A stretch of 59,564 nucleotides of DNA from Clostridia bacterium (lineage in GTDB: Bacteria; Bacillota; Clostridia; Oscillospirales; CAG-272): contig JAFXJH010000047.1 of assembly GCA_017532425.1 (NCBI GenBank), forward strand, positions 1 through 59,564. The letters are read 5' to 3'. This document shows, one piece after another, positions 16,045-24,929 of the stretch; within the stretch, counting starts at the first letter, position 1, and the number at the start of each line of letters is the position of its first letter. Both the position numbers and the translations under genes were made by a program. The notes below the pieces were generated by a model. It saw only the letters and a program-made list of their open reading frames with translations, had not been told where the DNA came from and did not search any database.

Positions 16045-17085
16045 ATGAAAAAAGTTTGTCTTATTTTCGGAGGAAGATCCTCTGAGCACGAGGTTTCGCT
16101 TATGAGTGCAAGTGCAATACTCAGCGGAATAGACTCTTCAAAATACGAAACCGTCTTTCTTGGAATAACTAAAGATGGTAAATGGTACTTCTACGAGGGA
16201 GAAAGCTCAAAGATAAAGGACGGAAGCTGGATAAATGACAGCGAAAATCTCACAAAGGCTTGTCTTTCCACATCGTTTGGAGAAAAGGCTCTTCTTCTCG
16301 CTGACGGAAGAAAGATCCCGGTAGACGTTATGTACCCCGCAGTACACGGCGAAAACTGCGAGGACGGAAGACTTCAGGGGCTCTTCGAGCTTGCCGGAAT
16401 ACCTTTCGTCGGTCCCGGCAGCCTTGCTTCCGCGGTCTGTATGGACAAGAGCGTTACAAAATCTATACTTAACGAGATAAATATCCCGCAGGCAAAGGCT
16501 ATCGTTGTAAACGATTATGACAAAGCAGGCGGATATGCCGATGCTTTTGCATGGGCGGAAAAGATGGGATATCCTCTCTTTGTAAAGCCTACCTCGGCGG
16601 GCTCATCCGTCGGAAGCTCGAAGGTATCATCCAAAGACGAGCTTGCAGGTGCGCTTGACAACGCTCTTATCTACGGTGGAAAGGCTCTTATCGAGGAGTA
16701 TATCAAGGGTAGAGAGATCGAGGTAGCAGTGCGCGGAAACGACGAGCTGACCGTATCCGTCTGCGGCGAGATAGACCCCGGCTTTGAATTCTACGATTAC
16801 GACACCAAATACAAAAACGATACCGCGTCCTACTACATTCCCGCCCGACTTTCCGAGGAGACCTCGAAAAAGGTGCGCGAATACGCCAAAAAGATATACA
16901 AGGCGCTCGGATGCAGAGGTCTTTCGCGCGTCGACTTCTTCGTTACCGAAAGCGAAGACATCTTCTTCAACGAGATCAACACCCTTCCCGGCTTCACCTC
17001 GATAAGCATGTATCCCAAGCTTATGATGAACGAGGGAATGTCATTCACAGAGCTTATAAGCTCTCTTATCGAGCTCGCAAAATAA
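16045..17085 (+). CDS. ddl: D-alanine--D-alanine ligase
   Basis: ATP-dependent ligase making the D-Ala-D-Ala dipeptide for peptidoglycan precursors. It begins KKVCLIFGGRSSEHEVSLMS, the family N-terminal signature. The ATP-grasp region has KPTSAGSSVGSSKV and IEEYIKGREIEVAV, and the metal site FFNEINTLPGFTSISMYP is near the end. The ATG at 16045 (346 residues) was chosen because GGAG at 16035-16038 lies 6 bases before it; the ATG at 16033 would be part of that site. Confidence 0.95.
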   Translation: MKKVCLIFGGRSSEHEVSLMSASAILSGIDSSKYETVFLGITKDGKWYFYEGESSKIKDGSWINDSENLTKACLSTSFGEKALLLADGRKIPVDVMYPAVHGENCEDGRLQGLFELAGIPFVGPGSLASAVCMDKSVTKSILNEINIPQAKAIVVNDYDKAGGYADAFAWAEKMGYPLFVKPTSAGSSVGSSKVSSKDELAGALDNALIYGGKALIEEYIKGREIEVAVRGNDELTVSVCGEIDPGFEFYDYDTKYKNDTASYYIPARLSEETSKKVREYAKKIYKALGCRGLSRVDFFVTESEDIFFNEINTLPGFTSISMYPKLMMNEGMSFTELISSLIELAK

Positions 17086-17112
17086 TTATCCGTTCAAGCT
17101 TCAAGACCTACT

Positions 17113-18372
17113 ATGAAAAATCTACGCTATACAGAAATCGCCTGCTATCTCAGTTATGTAACGCAGGCGATAAATTTGAACCTTATTCCGCTGTTTTTCG
17201 TTATTTTTCAAACCGATTACGGAATTTCAACGGCAAAGCTTTCTATTACCGTCTTTCTTACATTTTTTCTTCAGATAGCCATAGACGCGCTCCTTGCTTT
17301 TATAGGCGAGCGTGTGAATCTGCGACTTCTGATAATACTCTCACACGTCACATCCGCCGCAGGACTTACAGCTCTTGCAATCCTCCCCGGAGTCATCGAC
17401 CCTTTTTGCGGAATAATAATTGCGGTAGTGCTCTATTCTCTCGGCAGTGCTCTTCTCGAGGTCGTTATCAATCCTATTTTCGACCGCCTGCCCAAAAAAG
17501 AGGGCGTGGGATTCACGTTTGCTCACTCATTCTACTGTTGGGGGCAGATGGGAGTTATTCTGATAAGCGCGCTTGTTCTTGCTATCTCGGACGGAAAATG
17601 GAGATTTATCCCGATATTTTGGGCGCTCCTCCCAACCTTTCTCGCAGTTTGCTGCTTTTTTCTCCCAATACCCGAAAGAGGATCGGAAGACAAGGCAAGT
17701 GACAGCCAAAATCATAAGAACGTAAAGCTCGGAAAAGGCTTTATTCTCTTTATTCTGCTTATGATATTCGCGGGTGCCGCCGAGCAGGGCGTTGCGCAGT
17801 GGGCTTCATATTTGGCCGAAAAGGGTCTCGGCTCGAGCAAGCTTCTCGGAGACCTGCTCGGACCCTGCACGTTTGCCCTCTTTATGGCGATAGGACGTAC
17901 CCTTCTCGGAGTTTCGGGAAGCAAGCTGAATCTGCGCAAGGCTCTTATAATATGCGCCCTTTCATCAAGCGTTTGCTATCTTGCGATCGCATTTCTGCCC
18001 TCTCCGATACTCTCTCTTGCCGCGTGTGCGCTATCCGGATTTGCCGTGAGCATAATGTGGCCCGCATCTCTCGACCTCGCTTCATCGGCATTCGTCTGCG
18101 GCACTACTGCATTTTCTCTGCTTTCACTTGCAGGTGACATCGGATGCACTGTCGGTCCGAGCGTAAACGGATTCGTTTCTGATATGCTTGCCGATTTCTC
18201 TCTTACAAAGAGCTTTGCCGAAATTATGAACGTCTCCTGCGATCAGGCGGCAATACGTCTCGGATTTGCCGTTACCTCTGTATTTTCGATAGCAATGGTC
18301 ATAACTCTTTTGAAAATATCGCGCAAATTCTTTTCAAAAGAGCGCTCTGACTCTACTGCGGATGGGAAATAA
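17113..18372 (+). CDS. MFS transporter
   Basis: A 419-residue protein with about twelve hydrophobic segments and a charged loop near residues 190-205 separating the two six-helix halves, as in the major facilitator superfamily. Motifs such as DRLPKKEGVG after helix 4 and MWPASLDLAS in the second half resemble fucose-permease-type sugar/proton symporters, but the substrate is not readable. It starts 27 bases after ddl and is probably co-transcribed with it. Its 3' end overlaps the convergent lipoprotein gene by 20 bases. Confidence 0.85.
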   Translation: MKNLRYTEIACYLSYVTQAINLNLIPLFFVIFQTDYGISTAKLSITVFLTFFLQIAIDALLAFIGERVNLRLLIILSHVTSAAGLTALAILPGVIDPFCGIIIAVVLYSLGSALLEVVINPIFDRLPKKEGVGFTFAHSFYCWGQMGVILISALVLAISDGKWRFIPIFWALLPTFLAVCCFFLPIPERGSEDKASDSQNHKNVKLGKGFILFILLMIFAGAAEQGVAQWASYLAEKGLGSSKLLGDLLGPCTFALFMAIGRTLLGVSGSKLNLRKALIICALSSSVCYLAIAFLPSPILSLAACALSGFAVSIMWPASLDLASSAFVCGTTAFSLLSLAGDIGCTVGPSVNGFVSDMLADFSLTKSFAEIMNVSCDQAAIRLGFAVTSVFSIAMVITLLKISRKFFSKERSDSTADGK

Positions 18373-18832
18373 TATCGACCGTCATATTCCCGTATTCAAG
18401 GCGCAGCGGTGCTCCGCTTTTTGAATCTGTATACACAAGCGCGCCGTCTGTCAGTTTGAGAATGCTTACGTCGACACCGCTTATCTTATCCTGCGAAACG
18501 CTCGCTATATTATCAAAATCGGCAAGAATAAATCTGAAAATATATTTTACGTTTTCGCTTTTCTCTTCACTCGCCTCTCCGAGTGAAGAGAATTTTTTTA
18601 TCTTTTTATCTGCAGATGAGTAGAAATAATACCAATCTGACATCGCGCACTCCTCAGAAAAGCAGAGCTTTCCCGAGAGATCGTCCTCTATTTCTATTGT
18701 AAGCAAATATTCTATCCCCGATATTTTGCAAACAGCCGTATACTTTCCTGCAAGCGGCATGTATTCCGACTTTTTTTCGCACGACGTGAAAAGAAGTCCA
18801 AGCATCAGAAAGCAGATCAAAAATCTTTTCAT
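18353..18832 (-). CDS. Small lipoprotein of unknown function
   Basis: A 159-residue protein. MKRFLICFLMLGLLFTSC is a lipoprotein signal with the anchor cysteine at 18. The mature domain (GKYTAVCKISGIEYLLTIEIEDD onward, shown in part) looks like a compact beta-rich fold. No family recognised. It converges on and overlaps the MFS gene by 20 bases. AGGAG lies just before the ATG. No convincing promoter was found. Confidence 0.7.
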   Translation of the reverse strand: MKRFLICFLMLGLLFTSCEKKSEYMPLAGKYTAVCKISGIEYLLTIEIEDDLSGKLCFSEECAMSDWYYFYSSADKKIKKFSSLGEASEEKSENVKYIFRFILADFDNIASVSQDKISGVDVSILKLTDGALVYTDSKSGAPLRLEYGNMTVDIISHPQ

Positions 18833-18901
18833 ATTTTACTCCTATATAATATTATATAATAAATATACTGCTCGATTTTTTGATTTATTACGCCGAAAAA
18901 C

Positions 18902-18931
18902 AAAAAACGCAGGACGTTAAAAATCCTGCGT
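18902..18931 (-). terminator. Terminator of the histidine operon
   Basis: On the minus strand ACGCAGGA / TCCTGCGT form an 8-base stem with a 9-base loop, followed by TTTTTTG. It lies about 90 bases after the stop of the last his gene. Confidence 0.78.
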
Positions 18932-18960
18932 AAGCTTCACAGCAAAATATATTCGTAAAA

Positions 18961-18990
18961 TTGACATCCATTGACATCCATTGACATCCA
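18961..18990. repeat. Three exact tandem copies of a 10-bp unit
   Basis: TTGACATCCA is repeated three times without interruption between the his-operon stop codon and its terminator. No gene lies in 18833-19018. Confidence 0.95.
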
Positions 18991-19018
18991 AGGAAACATA
19001 ATTCTTTTTCCGAGTATT

Positions 19019-19804
19019 TTATTCCGCCGCCAAAATATTTTCCTTTGAGTGTGCGTCGCTTGATCTGATAAAATATCCGCCGTTTTCACTTATAAAATCG
19101 AGAAGCGTTTTTTCGGGATAAGGCAGAGTGCGGTATCCGCGCGTTATCGCGCCGTAATTTATCTCGAACGGTATTCCAAAGGGTATAAGAGCCTTTGCCG
19201 CACTGCGCGAGGACTCCATATATCTCGGGTCTGATGTGTCAAAAAACTCGTCTATCTCGATGAATTTCGTTATAAGATCGATATGTCCGATCACGTCGGG
19301 GTCAAGCTTTCTTACAACGTCGGCGACCGTCTTATAATAATCGTCTATCATAGCGTAAACGTCACCGCCCCAAAGACGCTCTGCGGCTTCCTTCAGAATA
19401 TCCGCCGTCTTATCTACCGTTACGTATTCGCCGTCCTTATAGATATAGTGCACCGAGCCTATTATGTAATCGGCTCTTTTTAAATATTCTTCGGGAACGC
19501 TCGAATAATAATCGACCTCAAGTCCGCAGAGAACCTTTATCTTATCGGCATATTTTTCTTTGAGTCCTTCTACCTGTGAAAAATAACCCGAAAGCTTTTC
19601 GTTACTCATGCAATAGCCTTTGTCAAAGAATGTAAGCGCATGCCCGGATATCCCGACCGTTTTAAGCCCTTTATCTATAGCAGAAAGCACCATTTCCTCA
19701 GGCGTATTCTTGCCGTCGCAAAAGGTGGTGTGCATATGAAGGTCAAAATCCTGTTTTCCGCTCTCCTCAAGTCGGTCAAGAAGCTTCCTCATCTCGTTTC
19801 TCAT
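19019..19804 (-). CDS. hisK: Histidinol-phosphatase, PHP family
   Basis: Hydrolyses L-histidinol phosphate to histidinol, the step before HisD. The 261-residue protein has the PHP metal-site series: DLHMHTTFCDG (H-x-H), GISGHA, CGLEVDYY, GSVHYI, GHIDLI and SSDAHS, as in the HisJ/HisK class. It is the last gene of the his operon, 23 bases after hisIE, and no other histidinol-phosphatase is in the operon (hisB is monofunctional), so context supports this assignment strongly. Confidence 0.87.
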   Translation of the reverse strand: MRNEMRKLLDRLEESGKQDFDLHMHTTFCDGKNTPEEMVLSAIDKGLKTVGISGHALTFFDKGYCMSNEKLSGYFSQVEGLKEKYADKIKVLCGLEVDYYSSVPEEYLKRADYIIGSVHYIYKDGEYVTVDKTADILKEAAERLWGGDVYAMIDDYYKTVADVVRKLDPDVIGHIDLITKFIEIDEFFDTSDPRYMESSRSAAKALIPFGIPFEINYGAITRGYRTLPYPEKTLLDFISENGGYFIRSSDAHSKENILAAE

Positions 19805-19827
19805 GGAATATTCCTTTCAGATCTCTC

Positions 19828-20493
19828 TTATTTTGTCATTTTTTCCTGCTTTACCTTTTTGTCTATAACGTGACGCGAAGCAAGCTCGTCGTGAATATCG
19901 TCAAGCGAGATTCCCATTTCTATCATCATAACCATAACGTGGTAAACGAGATCGGAAATTTCGTATATCGTTTCCTTCTTATCGTTTGCCTTACCTGCGA
20001 TAATGACCTCTGTGCATTCCTCTCCGACCTTCTTGAGTATCTTATCGATTCCCTTTTCAAAGAGGTATGTGGTATAAGAGCCTTCCTTTTTCTCGATCTT
20101 TCTGCCCTCGATAAGCTTCATAAGACCTGCGTAAGAGAATTTGCTTTCAAGCTCTGCACGGTTTTCTTCGTTTACGTACACCTTATCGTTGAAGCAGGAC
20201 TCGCTTCCCGTATGGCATGCAGGTCCGTCCTTGAGCACGAGCACCTCGAGCGCATCTCCGTCGCAATCTGCGGTAATGCTCACGATATGCTGATAATTTC
20301 CCGAGGTTTCACCCTTGAGCCACAGCTCCTGACGCGAGCGGCTATAGAAGCAGGTAAGTCCCTTTTCCATCGAGATCTCAAGGCTTTCCTTTGACATATA
20401 TGCAAGTGTGAGCAGTTTTTTTGTTTCGGCATCTATAACGACCGCGGGAATAAGTCCCTTTTCATCAAATTTGAGTTTGTTTATATCAAGCAT
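19828..20493 (-). CDS. hisIE: Bifunctional phosphoribosyl-AMP cyclohydrolase / phosphoribosyl-ATP pyrophosphatase
   Basis: Catalyses histidine steps 2 and 3 in one chain. The N-terminal HisI part has [24 protein letters not shown] and a DCDGDAL zinc/metal site; the C-terminal HisE part has [13 protein letters not shown] and [10 protein letters not shown]. The ATG at 20493 was chosen (AAAGGTGAAAATAAA before it); the ATG at 20517 has no ribosome site, since hisF ends only 4 bases upstream. Confidence 0.95.
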   Translation of the reverse strand: MLDINKLKFDEKGLIPAVVIDAETKKLLTLAYMSKESLEISMEKGLTCFYSRSRQELWLKGETSGNYQHIVSITADCDGDALEVLVLKDGPACHTGSESCFNDKVYVNEENRAELESKFSYAGLMKLIEGRKIEKKEGSYTTYLFEKGIDKILKKVGEECTEVIIAGKANDKKETIYEISDLVYHVMVMMIEMGISLDDIHDELASRHVIDKKVKQEKMTK

Positions 20494-20520
20494 TTTATTT
20501 TCACCTTTCATTTTCAAGTT

Positions 20521-21279
20521 TTAAAGTCTCATACTTATTCCCTTGTCCGCGAGATATTTCTTCAGCTCGGGAATTTTTATCTGTCCGAAGTGGAAAACAG
20601 ACGCTGCAAGCCCTGCATCGACCTTCGGAAGCGTTTCAAAGAGTGTCGCAAAGTCCTCTTTCGAGCCTGCTCCGCCCGATGCGATAACCGGCACGCTGAC
20701 AGCCTCGCAGACTGCGTTCAGCATTTCGATATCAAATCCGCCCTTGACGCCGTCTGTATCTATCGAATTTACTACGATCTCGCCCGCGCCGAGCTCAACT
20801 CCGCGCTTTATCCAGGAGATCGCCTCGATTCCCGTGTTTTCCCTTCCGCCTTTAGCAAAAACGCGGAAGACTCCGTCCACTCTTTTTATATCGACCGAAA
20901 GCACCACGCACTGGCTTCCGTATTTCTCTGCGCCCTCTTTTATGAGCATCGGGTTTCTTATCGCGCCCGAATTCACGCTGACCTTATCCGCTCCGCATTT
21001 GAGCACGCGGTCGAAGTCTGCAAGTGTATTTATTCCTCCGCCGACTGTCAGCGGTATGAATACCTTTCTCGCCGTTTCGCAGAGAATATCCGTGAAAAGT
21101 GCGCGTCCCTCCGCTGATGCCGTTATATCGTAGAAAACGAGCTCATCCGCTCCGTTTTCACTATAAAACTGCGCGAGCTCAACCGGCGAAGACACGTCCG
21201 AAAGTCCGAGAAAATTTACTCCCTTTACCACTCTTCCGTCCCTTACGTCAAGGCACGGTATTATTCTTTTTGTTATCAT
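20521..21279 (-). CDS. hisF: Imidazole glycerol phosphate synthase cyclase subunit
   Basis: Forms the (beta/alpha)8 cyclase that, with HisH, converts PRFAR and ammonia to imidazole glycerol phosphate and AICAR. The 252 residues show [17 protein letters not shown] with catalytic Asp11, and SVDIKR with the second catalytic aspartate near 130; VNSIDTDG and [12 protein letters not shown] are phosphate-binding loops. It is preceded by a repeat-filled spacer after hisA. Confidence 0.97.
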   Translation of the reverse strand: MITKRIIPCLDVRDGRVVKGVNFLGLSDVSSPVELAQFYSENGADELVFYDITASAEGRALFTDILCETARKVFIPLTVGGGINTLADFDRVLKCGADKVSVNSGAIRNPMLIKEGAEKYGSQCVVLSVDIKRVDGVFRVFAKGGRENTGIEAISWIKRGVELGAGEIVVNSIDTDGVKGGFDIEMLNAVCEAVSVPVIASGGAGSKEDFATLFETLPKVDAGLAASVFHFGQIKIPELKKYLADKGISMRL

Positions 21280-21299
21280 AATTATATATTATATTCCTT

Positions 21300-21470
21300 T
21301 CTCAGAACCCTTTTTGAAAAAAGGGTTCCGAACCTCCCAAAAACTTTTCTAAAAGGGGAATAATAATTTATTAGCAAAGTTTTTGAAGGAGTGCAGAGGA
21401 AACTTTTTTCAAAAAGTTTCCTTTGCGCAGGCAGAGCCCTTGGTGGGGTTCTCAGGGGCAAAGCCCCTGA
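21300..21470 (-). repeat. Stem-loop repeat element in the hisA-hisF spacer
   Basis: Read on the minus strand from the hisA end: the hairpin CAGGGGCTTTGCCCCTG, a degraded ACCAAGGGCT module, the hairpin AGGAAACTTTTTGAAAAAAGTTTCCT, CAAAAACTTTGCTAA, GAAAAGTTTTTGGGAGG and a last hairpin AACCCTTTTTTCAAAAAGGGTT. The first hairpin overlaps the hisA coding end, supplying its last codons and stop. Confidence 0.85.
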
Positions 21471-22171
21471 GCAATAGCTTCCGAGAGCTTGATAGCGCCT
21501 GTGTAATAAGCCTTGCCGATTATTGCGCCATAGACGTCCATTTTGCGAAGCGCGATAACGTCGTCAAGCGAGGAAACGCCGCCCGAAGCGATTATGTTCA
21601 TATCGTATTTTTGTGAAAGCGATCTGTAAAGCTCGAGATTTGTGCCGCGCATAGCACCGTCGCGTGAGATATCGGTGCAAATAATTGTTTTTACTCCGAT
21701 ATTCTGCATTTTTTCAAAAAAATCGTCGCTTTTGACACCGCTCTTTTCGACCCAACCCTTGACGGCGATCTCACCGTCCTTGATGTCTGCGCCGACCGCG
21801 ATCTTGTCGCCGTATTTTTCTACTGCACGCTCAACAAAGCCTTCGCTTGAAACCGCCGCCGTGCCGAGAATAACTCGTCCGACACCGACGGAGAGATATT
21901 TCTCAATAGTCTCCATATCGCGTATTCCGCCGCCGATCTCAACGAAAAGATCGGTCGCATTCACTATCTGCTTTACCGTTTCGAAATTCGGAGTATTTCC
22001 GTCGCGCGCGCCCTCAAGATCGACCATATGGATATGAGTCGCGCCCTCCTCTACAAATTTTTTTGCCGTATTTATGGGATTTTCATCATAAACCGTGAGC
22101 TTTGCGTAGTCACCCTTATAAAGGCGCACAGCCTTGCCCTCGTACAGATCTATTGCGGGAAAAATTATCAT
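21452..22171 (-). CDS. hisA: Phosphoribosylformimino-5-aminoimidazole carboxamide ribotide isomerase
   Basis: Isomerises ProFAR to PRFAR, step 4 of histidine synthesis. The TIM-barrel is paralogous to HisF: IIFPAIDLYEGKAVRLYKG with catalytic Asp8, IGGGIRDMETIE, and CTDISRDGAMRG with the second aspartate near 130. It has 239 residues. The final AIAQGLCP and stop are encoded by a repeat hairpin, so the natural C-terminus seems to have been replaced or extended by the element. AAGGACTAAGCT precedes the ATG. Confidence 0.96.
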   Translation of the reverse strand: MIIFPAIDLYEGKAVRLYKGDYAKLTVYDENPINTAKKFVEEGATHIHMVDLEGARDGNTPNFETVKQIVNATDLFVEIGGGIRDMETIEKYLSVGVGRVILGTAAVSSEGFVERAVEKYGDKIAVGADIKDGEIAVKGWVEKSGVKSDDFFEKMQNIGVKTIICTDISRDGAMRGTNLELYRSLSQKYDMNIIASGGVSSLDDVIALRKMDVYGAIIGKAYYTGAIKLSEAIAQGLCP

Positions 22172-22192
22172 AGCTTAGTCCTTATATACTTA

Positions 22193-22810
22193 TTAAAGCT
22201 CGGCAAACGCCTTGATTATCGAAAGTCCGACGTTACCGCTTTTTTCGGGGTGGAACTGACAGCCGTAAACGTTGCCCGATGCCACAGCGGCTGTGAGAGG
22301 TGCGCCGTACGACGTGCTTGCGATCACCGCATCCTCGCAGTCACTTGCGTAATACGAATGAACGAAATATACGCAGTCGCCCTCGTTAATATACTTAAAT
22401 ATCTCATTCTTCTCTTTATTTTCGGGGAAGATCAGCCCATTCCAGCCGATATGCGGAATCTTAAGGTCGGACGGGATCACGTCTGCTATAGGCTTAACGC
22501 TTCCTTTTATAAGTCCGAGACCCTTGTATCTGCCGAATTCGTAGCTTTCATCAAAAAGAAGCTGCATACCGAGGCAGATTCCCATAATCGGTTTGCCGTC
22601 TGCCGCGAGCTCCTTGAGAAGCTTATCAAATCCGCGCTCTGCGAGCTTTTCGGACGCATCTCTGAACGCGCCCACGCCCGGCAGAATTATTTTATCGGCG
22701 TTTCTTATTATCTTTTCGTCGTCCGTTACCACAGATTCTATACCGAGTGCGGCAAGCGAAGACCCAAGCGAAAAAAGATTTCCTACGCCGTAGTCAATTA
22801 TTGCTATCAT
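22193..22810 (-). CDS. hisH: Imidazole glycerol phosphate synthase glutamine amidotransferase subunit
   Basis: Class I glutamine amidotransferase that feeds ammonia to HisF. The 205 residues contain VGNLFSLGSSL, ILPGVGAFRDA, the nucleophile Cys in MGICLGMQLLF and the His-Glu pair in CQFHPEKSG. Its start codon overlaps the hisB stop as TAATG, so it is translationally coupled to hisB. Confidence 0.97.
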   Translation of the reverse strand: MIAIIDYGVGNLFSLGSSLAALGIESVVTDDEKIIRNADKIILPGVGAFRDASEKLAERGFDKLLKELAADGKPIMGICLGMQLLFDESYEFGRYKGLGLIKGSVKPIADVIPSDLKIPHIGWNGLIFPENKEKNEIFKYINEGDCVYFVHSYYASDCEDAVIASTSYGAPLTAAVASGNVYGCQFHPEKSGNVGLSIIKAFAEL

Positions 22811-23397
22811 TAAAGTACTCCCTTTGTTGAAGGTATTTCGCCCGCTCTTGCCGAGTCGATCGACACCGCCGCGCGAAGTGCCGCCGCAAATGCCTTGAAT
22901 ATTCCTTCAATAATATGGTGCGTATTCTTGCCTGCAAGCTGTCTTATATGGAGCGTCATTTCCGATCTTCTTACAAGTGCCGCAAAGAATTCCTCTACAA
23001 GCTCTGTATCAAAGTCGCCCACCTTTTCTGCAAGACCTTCTGTATTATACGCAAGTGTTGCTCTGCCCGAAAGGTCTATCGACACAAGCAGGAGCGCTTC
23101 ATCCATCGGAATTATCGCGTTTCCGTAGCGCGCGATTCCCATTTTGTTGCCCAAAGCTTCCTTTATCGCGTCGCCAAGGCAGATTCCGATATCCTCTACC
23201 GTGTGATGATAGTCGACCTCTATATCGCCCTTACATCTGACGTAAAGCGAGCATCTCGAATGCTTTGCGAAAAGTGTCAGCATATGATCGAGAAACGCGC
23301 ACGACGTCTTGACGTCGCTCTCGCCCTTACCGTCAAGATCGATCTTCAGTTCAATATCTGTTTCCGCAGTCTTACGTAAAATCTCACTATTTCTCAT
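22810..23397 (-). CDS. hisB: Imidazoleglycerol-phosphate dehydratase
   Basis: Dehydrates IGP to imidazole acetol phosphate. Monofunctional form: the two duplicated metal motifs are CAFLDHMLTLFAKHS and VDYHHTVEDIGICLG, and DLSGRATLAYN and RQLAGKNTHHIIEG follow. The ATG at 23397 (195 residues, normal length) was chosen because AAAGGATATAAAA precedes it; an in-frame ATG at 23448 would encode a tail out of the repeat element lying upstream. Confidence 0.96.
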   Translation of the reverse strand: MRNSEILRKTAETDIELKIDLDGKGESDVKTSCAFLDHMLTLFAKHSRCSLYVRCKGDIEVDYHHTVEDIGICLGDAIKEALGNKMGIARYGNAIIPMDEALLLVSIDLSGRATLAYNTEGLAEKVGDFDTELVEEFFAALVRRSEMTLHIRQLAGKNTHHIIEGIFKAFAAALRAAVSIDSARAGEIPSTKGVL

Positions 23398-23417
23398 TTT
23401 TATATCCTTTCTTTTTT

Positions 23418-23657
23418 TGGGGAAACTTTTTGAAAAAAGTTTCCCCAAACCCTTTCAAAAACTTTTCTGAAAAGGATTTGGATTATTTTTATAAAAAGGC
23501 TGTTTCCTCTGAATTTCTGCCAAAATTAAATTCGATTTCTTTTTGAAAAAAGTTTCCAAACCTTCCCAAAAACTTTTCTTAAAAAGAGAATAAACAAATT
23601 ATTTAGTAAAGTTTTTGAAGGAGTGCAGAGGAAACTTTTTTCAAAAAGTTTCCTTTG
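23418..23657 (-). repeat. Stem-loop repeat elements in the hisC-hisB spacer
   Basis: Contains the perfect hairpin GGGGAAACTTTTTGAAAAAAGTTTCCCC at 23419-23446 (described in part), a second TTTTGAAAAAAGTTT-type hairpin near 23540, and AGGAAACTTTTTTCAAAAAGTTTCCT at 23629-23654 directly after hisC. The conserved linker CCCAAAAACTTTTCT occurs twice. No coding potential. Confidence 0.85.
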
Positions 23658-23666
23658 CTATTACGT

Positions 23667-24725
23667 TTATTTTTTTATTATCTTCTCGGTGGCGAAGAGG
23701 AATGCATCCATTTCGGCGCGAGTGCCTATGGTTATGCGGTTGTATTTTTCAAGGCGTCCGCCCGAAAAATGTCTTATAAGAATGCCGCGCTTTTTCATTT
23801 CGCTTGCAAAATCCGAGCCCGAGATCGCCTCGTGACCTGCGAGAACGAAATTTGCCGCGGATTCAATTACCTCAAAGCCCATTTCGCGAAGCTTTGCCGT
23901 AACGTAGGTACGCGTTTCGATGATCTTCTGAGCATTGTCATCGTAATATTTGCCGTTGCGGAGTGCCGCTTCGCCCGCGATCAGAGTGAGACGGTTGATG
24001 CTGTACGGATTGGTCGAAAATTTCAGCTTGTTAAGGTCTGCGATGATCTCCTTGTCCGCAAATGCGAATCCGAGTCTCGCGCCCGCAAGGCTTCTCGATT
24101 TGGAATAGGTGCGTACAACAAGCAGATTTTTATAGCTGTTGAGCAGCTTCAGCGCGCTCTCTCCGCCGAAATCTATATACGCTTCGTCAACAAGCACCAC
24201 GCTGTCGGGATTTGCCTTCAGTATGCGCTCGATCTCGCAGAGCGGCTTGAAAATTCCGGTCGGTGCGTTCGGATTGGCGATAACTATAAGCTTGCCGTTC
24301 TCTTCGAGATAATCCTCGGTTTTTATGGTAAAATCATCACAAAGCGGCTTCTTTTCGTAATTTGCGCCGTGAAGCTTTGCATAGACCTCGTAAAACCCGT
24401 AGGTTATATCGGGGAAAACAACTCCCTTTTCGGAAAACGCCATAAAGGCGAAATTCAGTATATCGTCCGAGCCGTTTGAAACGAAGACCTCGTCGGTCTC
24501 GCGTGAATAAAACTCGCCGAGCGCCTTACGGAGTCCGCGGCAGTCGGGGTCGGAATAGAGTCGCAGGTCGGAAAGCTCTCCGTAGCCTATCGACACAAGC
24601 ACATCGGGTGACGGCGGATAGGGCGACTCGTTTGTATTAAGCTTTATGTATTTGACACCAAGAGGCTGTTCGCCCGGTGTGTACGCCGTAAGCTCGGCGT
24701 ATTTTTGGTTCATATATTTACTCAT
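23667..24725 (-). CDS. hisC: Histidinol-phosphate aminotransferase
   Basis: PLP-dependent class II aminotransferase converting imidazole acetol phosphate to histidinol phosphate. The 352 residues have KLNTNESPYPPSP, FVSNGSDDILNFAF, NPNAPTG, LVDEAYIDFGG and the PLP lysine in RTYSKSRSLAGARLGF. AAGGTAAAACATAGCT precedes the ATG at 24725; the ATG four codons later is an alternative. The segment AAGGTAAAAC is the same 10-base unit that is tandemly repeated before carB. Confidence 0.96.
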   Translation of the reverse strand: MSKYMNQKYAELTAYTPGEQPLGVKYIKLNTNESPYPPSPDVLVSIGYGELSDLRLYSDPDCRGLRKALGEFYSRETDEVFVSNGSDDILNFAFMAFSEKGVVFPDITYGFYEVYAKLHGANYEKKPLCDDFTIKTEDYLEENGKLIVIANPNAPTGIFKPLCEIERILKANPDSVVLVDEAYIDFGGESALKLLNSYKNLLVVRTYSKSRSLAGARLGFAFADKEIIADLNKLKFSTNPYSINRLTLIAGEAALRNGKYYDDNAQKIIETRTYVTAKLREMGFEVIESAANFVLAGHEAISGSDFASEMKKRGILIRHFSGGRLEKYNRITIGTRAEMDAFLFATEKIIKK

Positions 24726-24757
24726 AGCTATGTTTTACCTTATTCAAAACATTCATA

Positions 24758-24929
24758 CGAGAAAACTTTTTGAAAAAAGTTTTCTCGAGCTCTTTCAAAA
24801 ACCTTTCTAAAAAGTTAATTTTCCTTTTCAGTAAAGTTTTTGGAGATCCAAGAACCTTTTTTCAAAAAGGTTCTTGGTGGGTTCCAAGGGCAAAGCCCTT
24901 GGCAGGGTTCAAAGGGACGGAGTCCCTTT
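24758..24929 (-). repeat. Stem-loop repeat element in the hisD-hisC spacer
   Basis: Read on the minus strand: AAAGGGACTCCGTCCCTTT hairpin, CCAAGGGCTTTGCCCTTGG hairpin, CCAAGAACCTTTTTGAAAAAAGG-type hairpin, GGATCTCCAAAAACTTTACTG linker (in part), then CGAGAAAACTTTTT...TTTCTCG at 24787-24758. The first hairpin covers the last six codons and stop of hisD. Confidence 0.88.
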
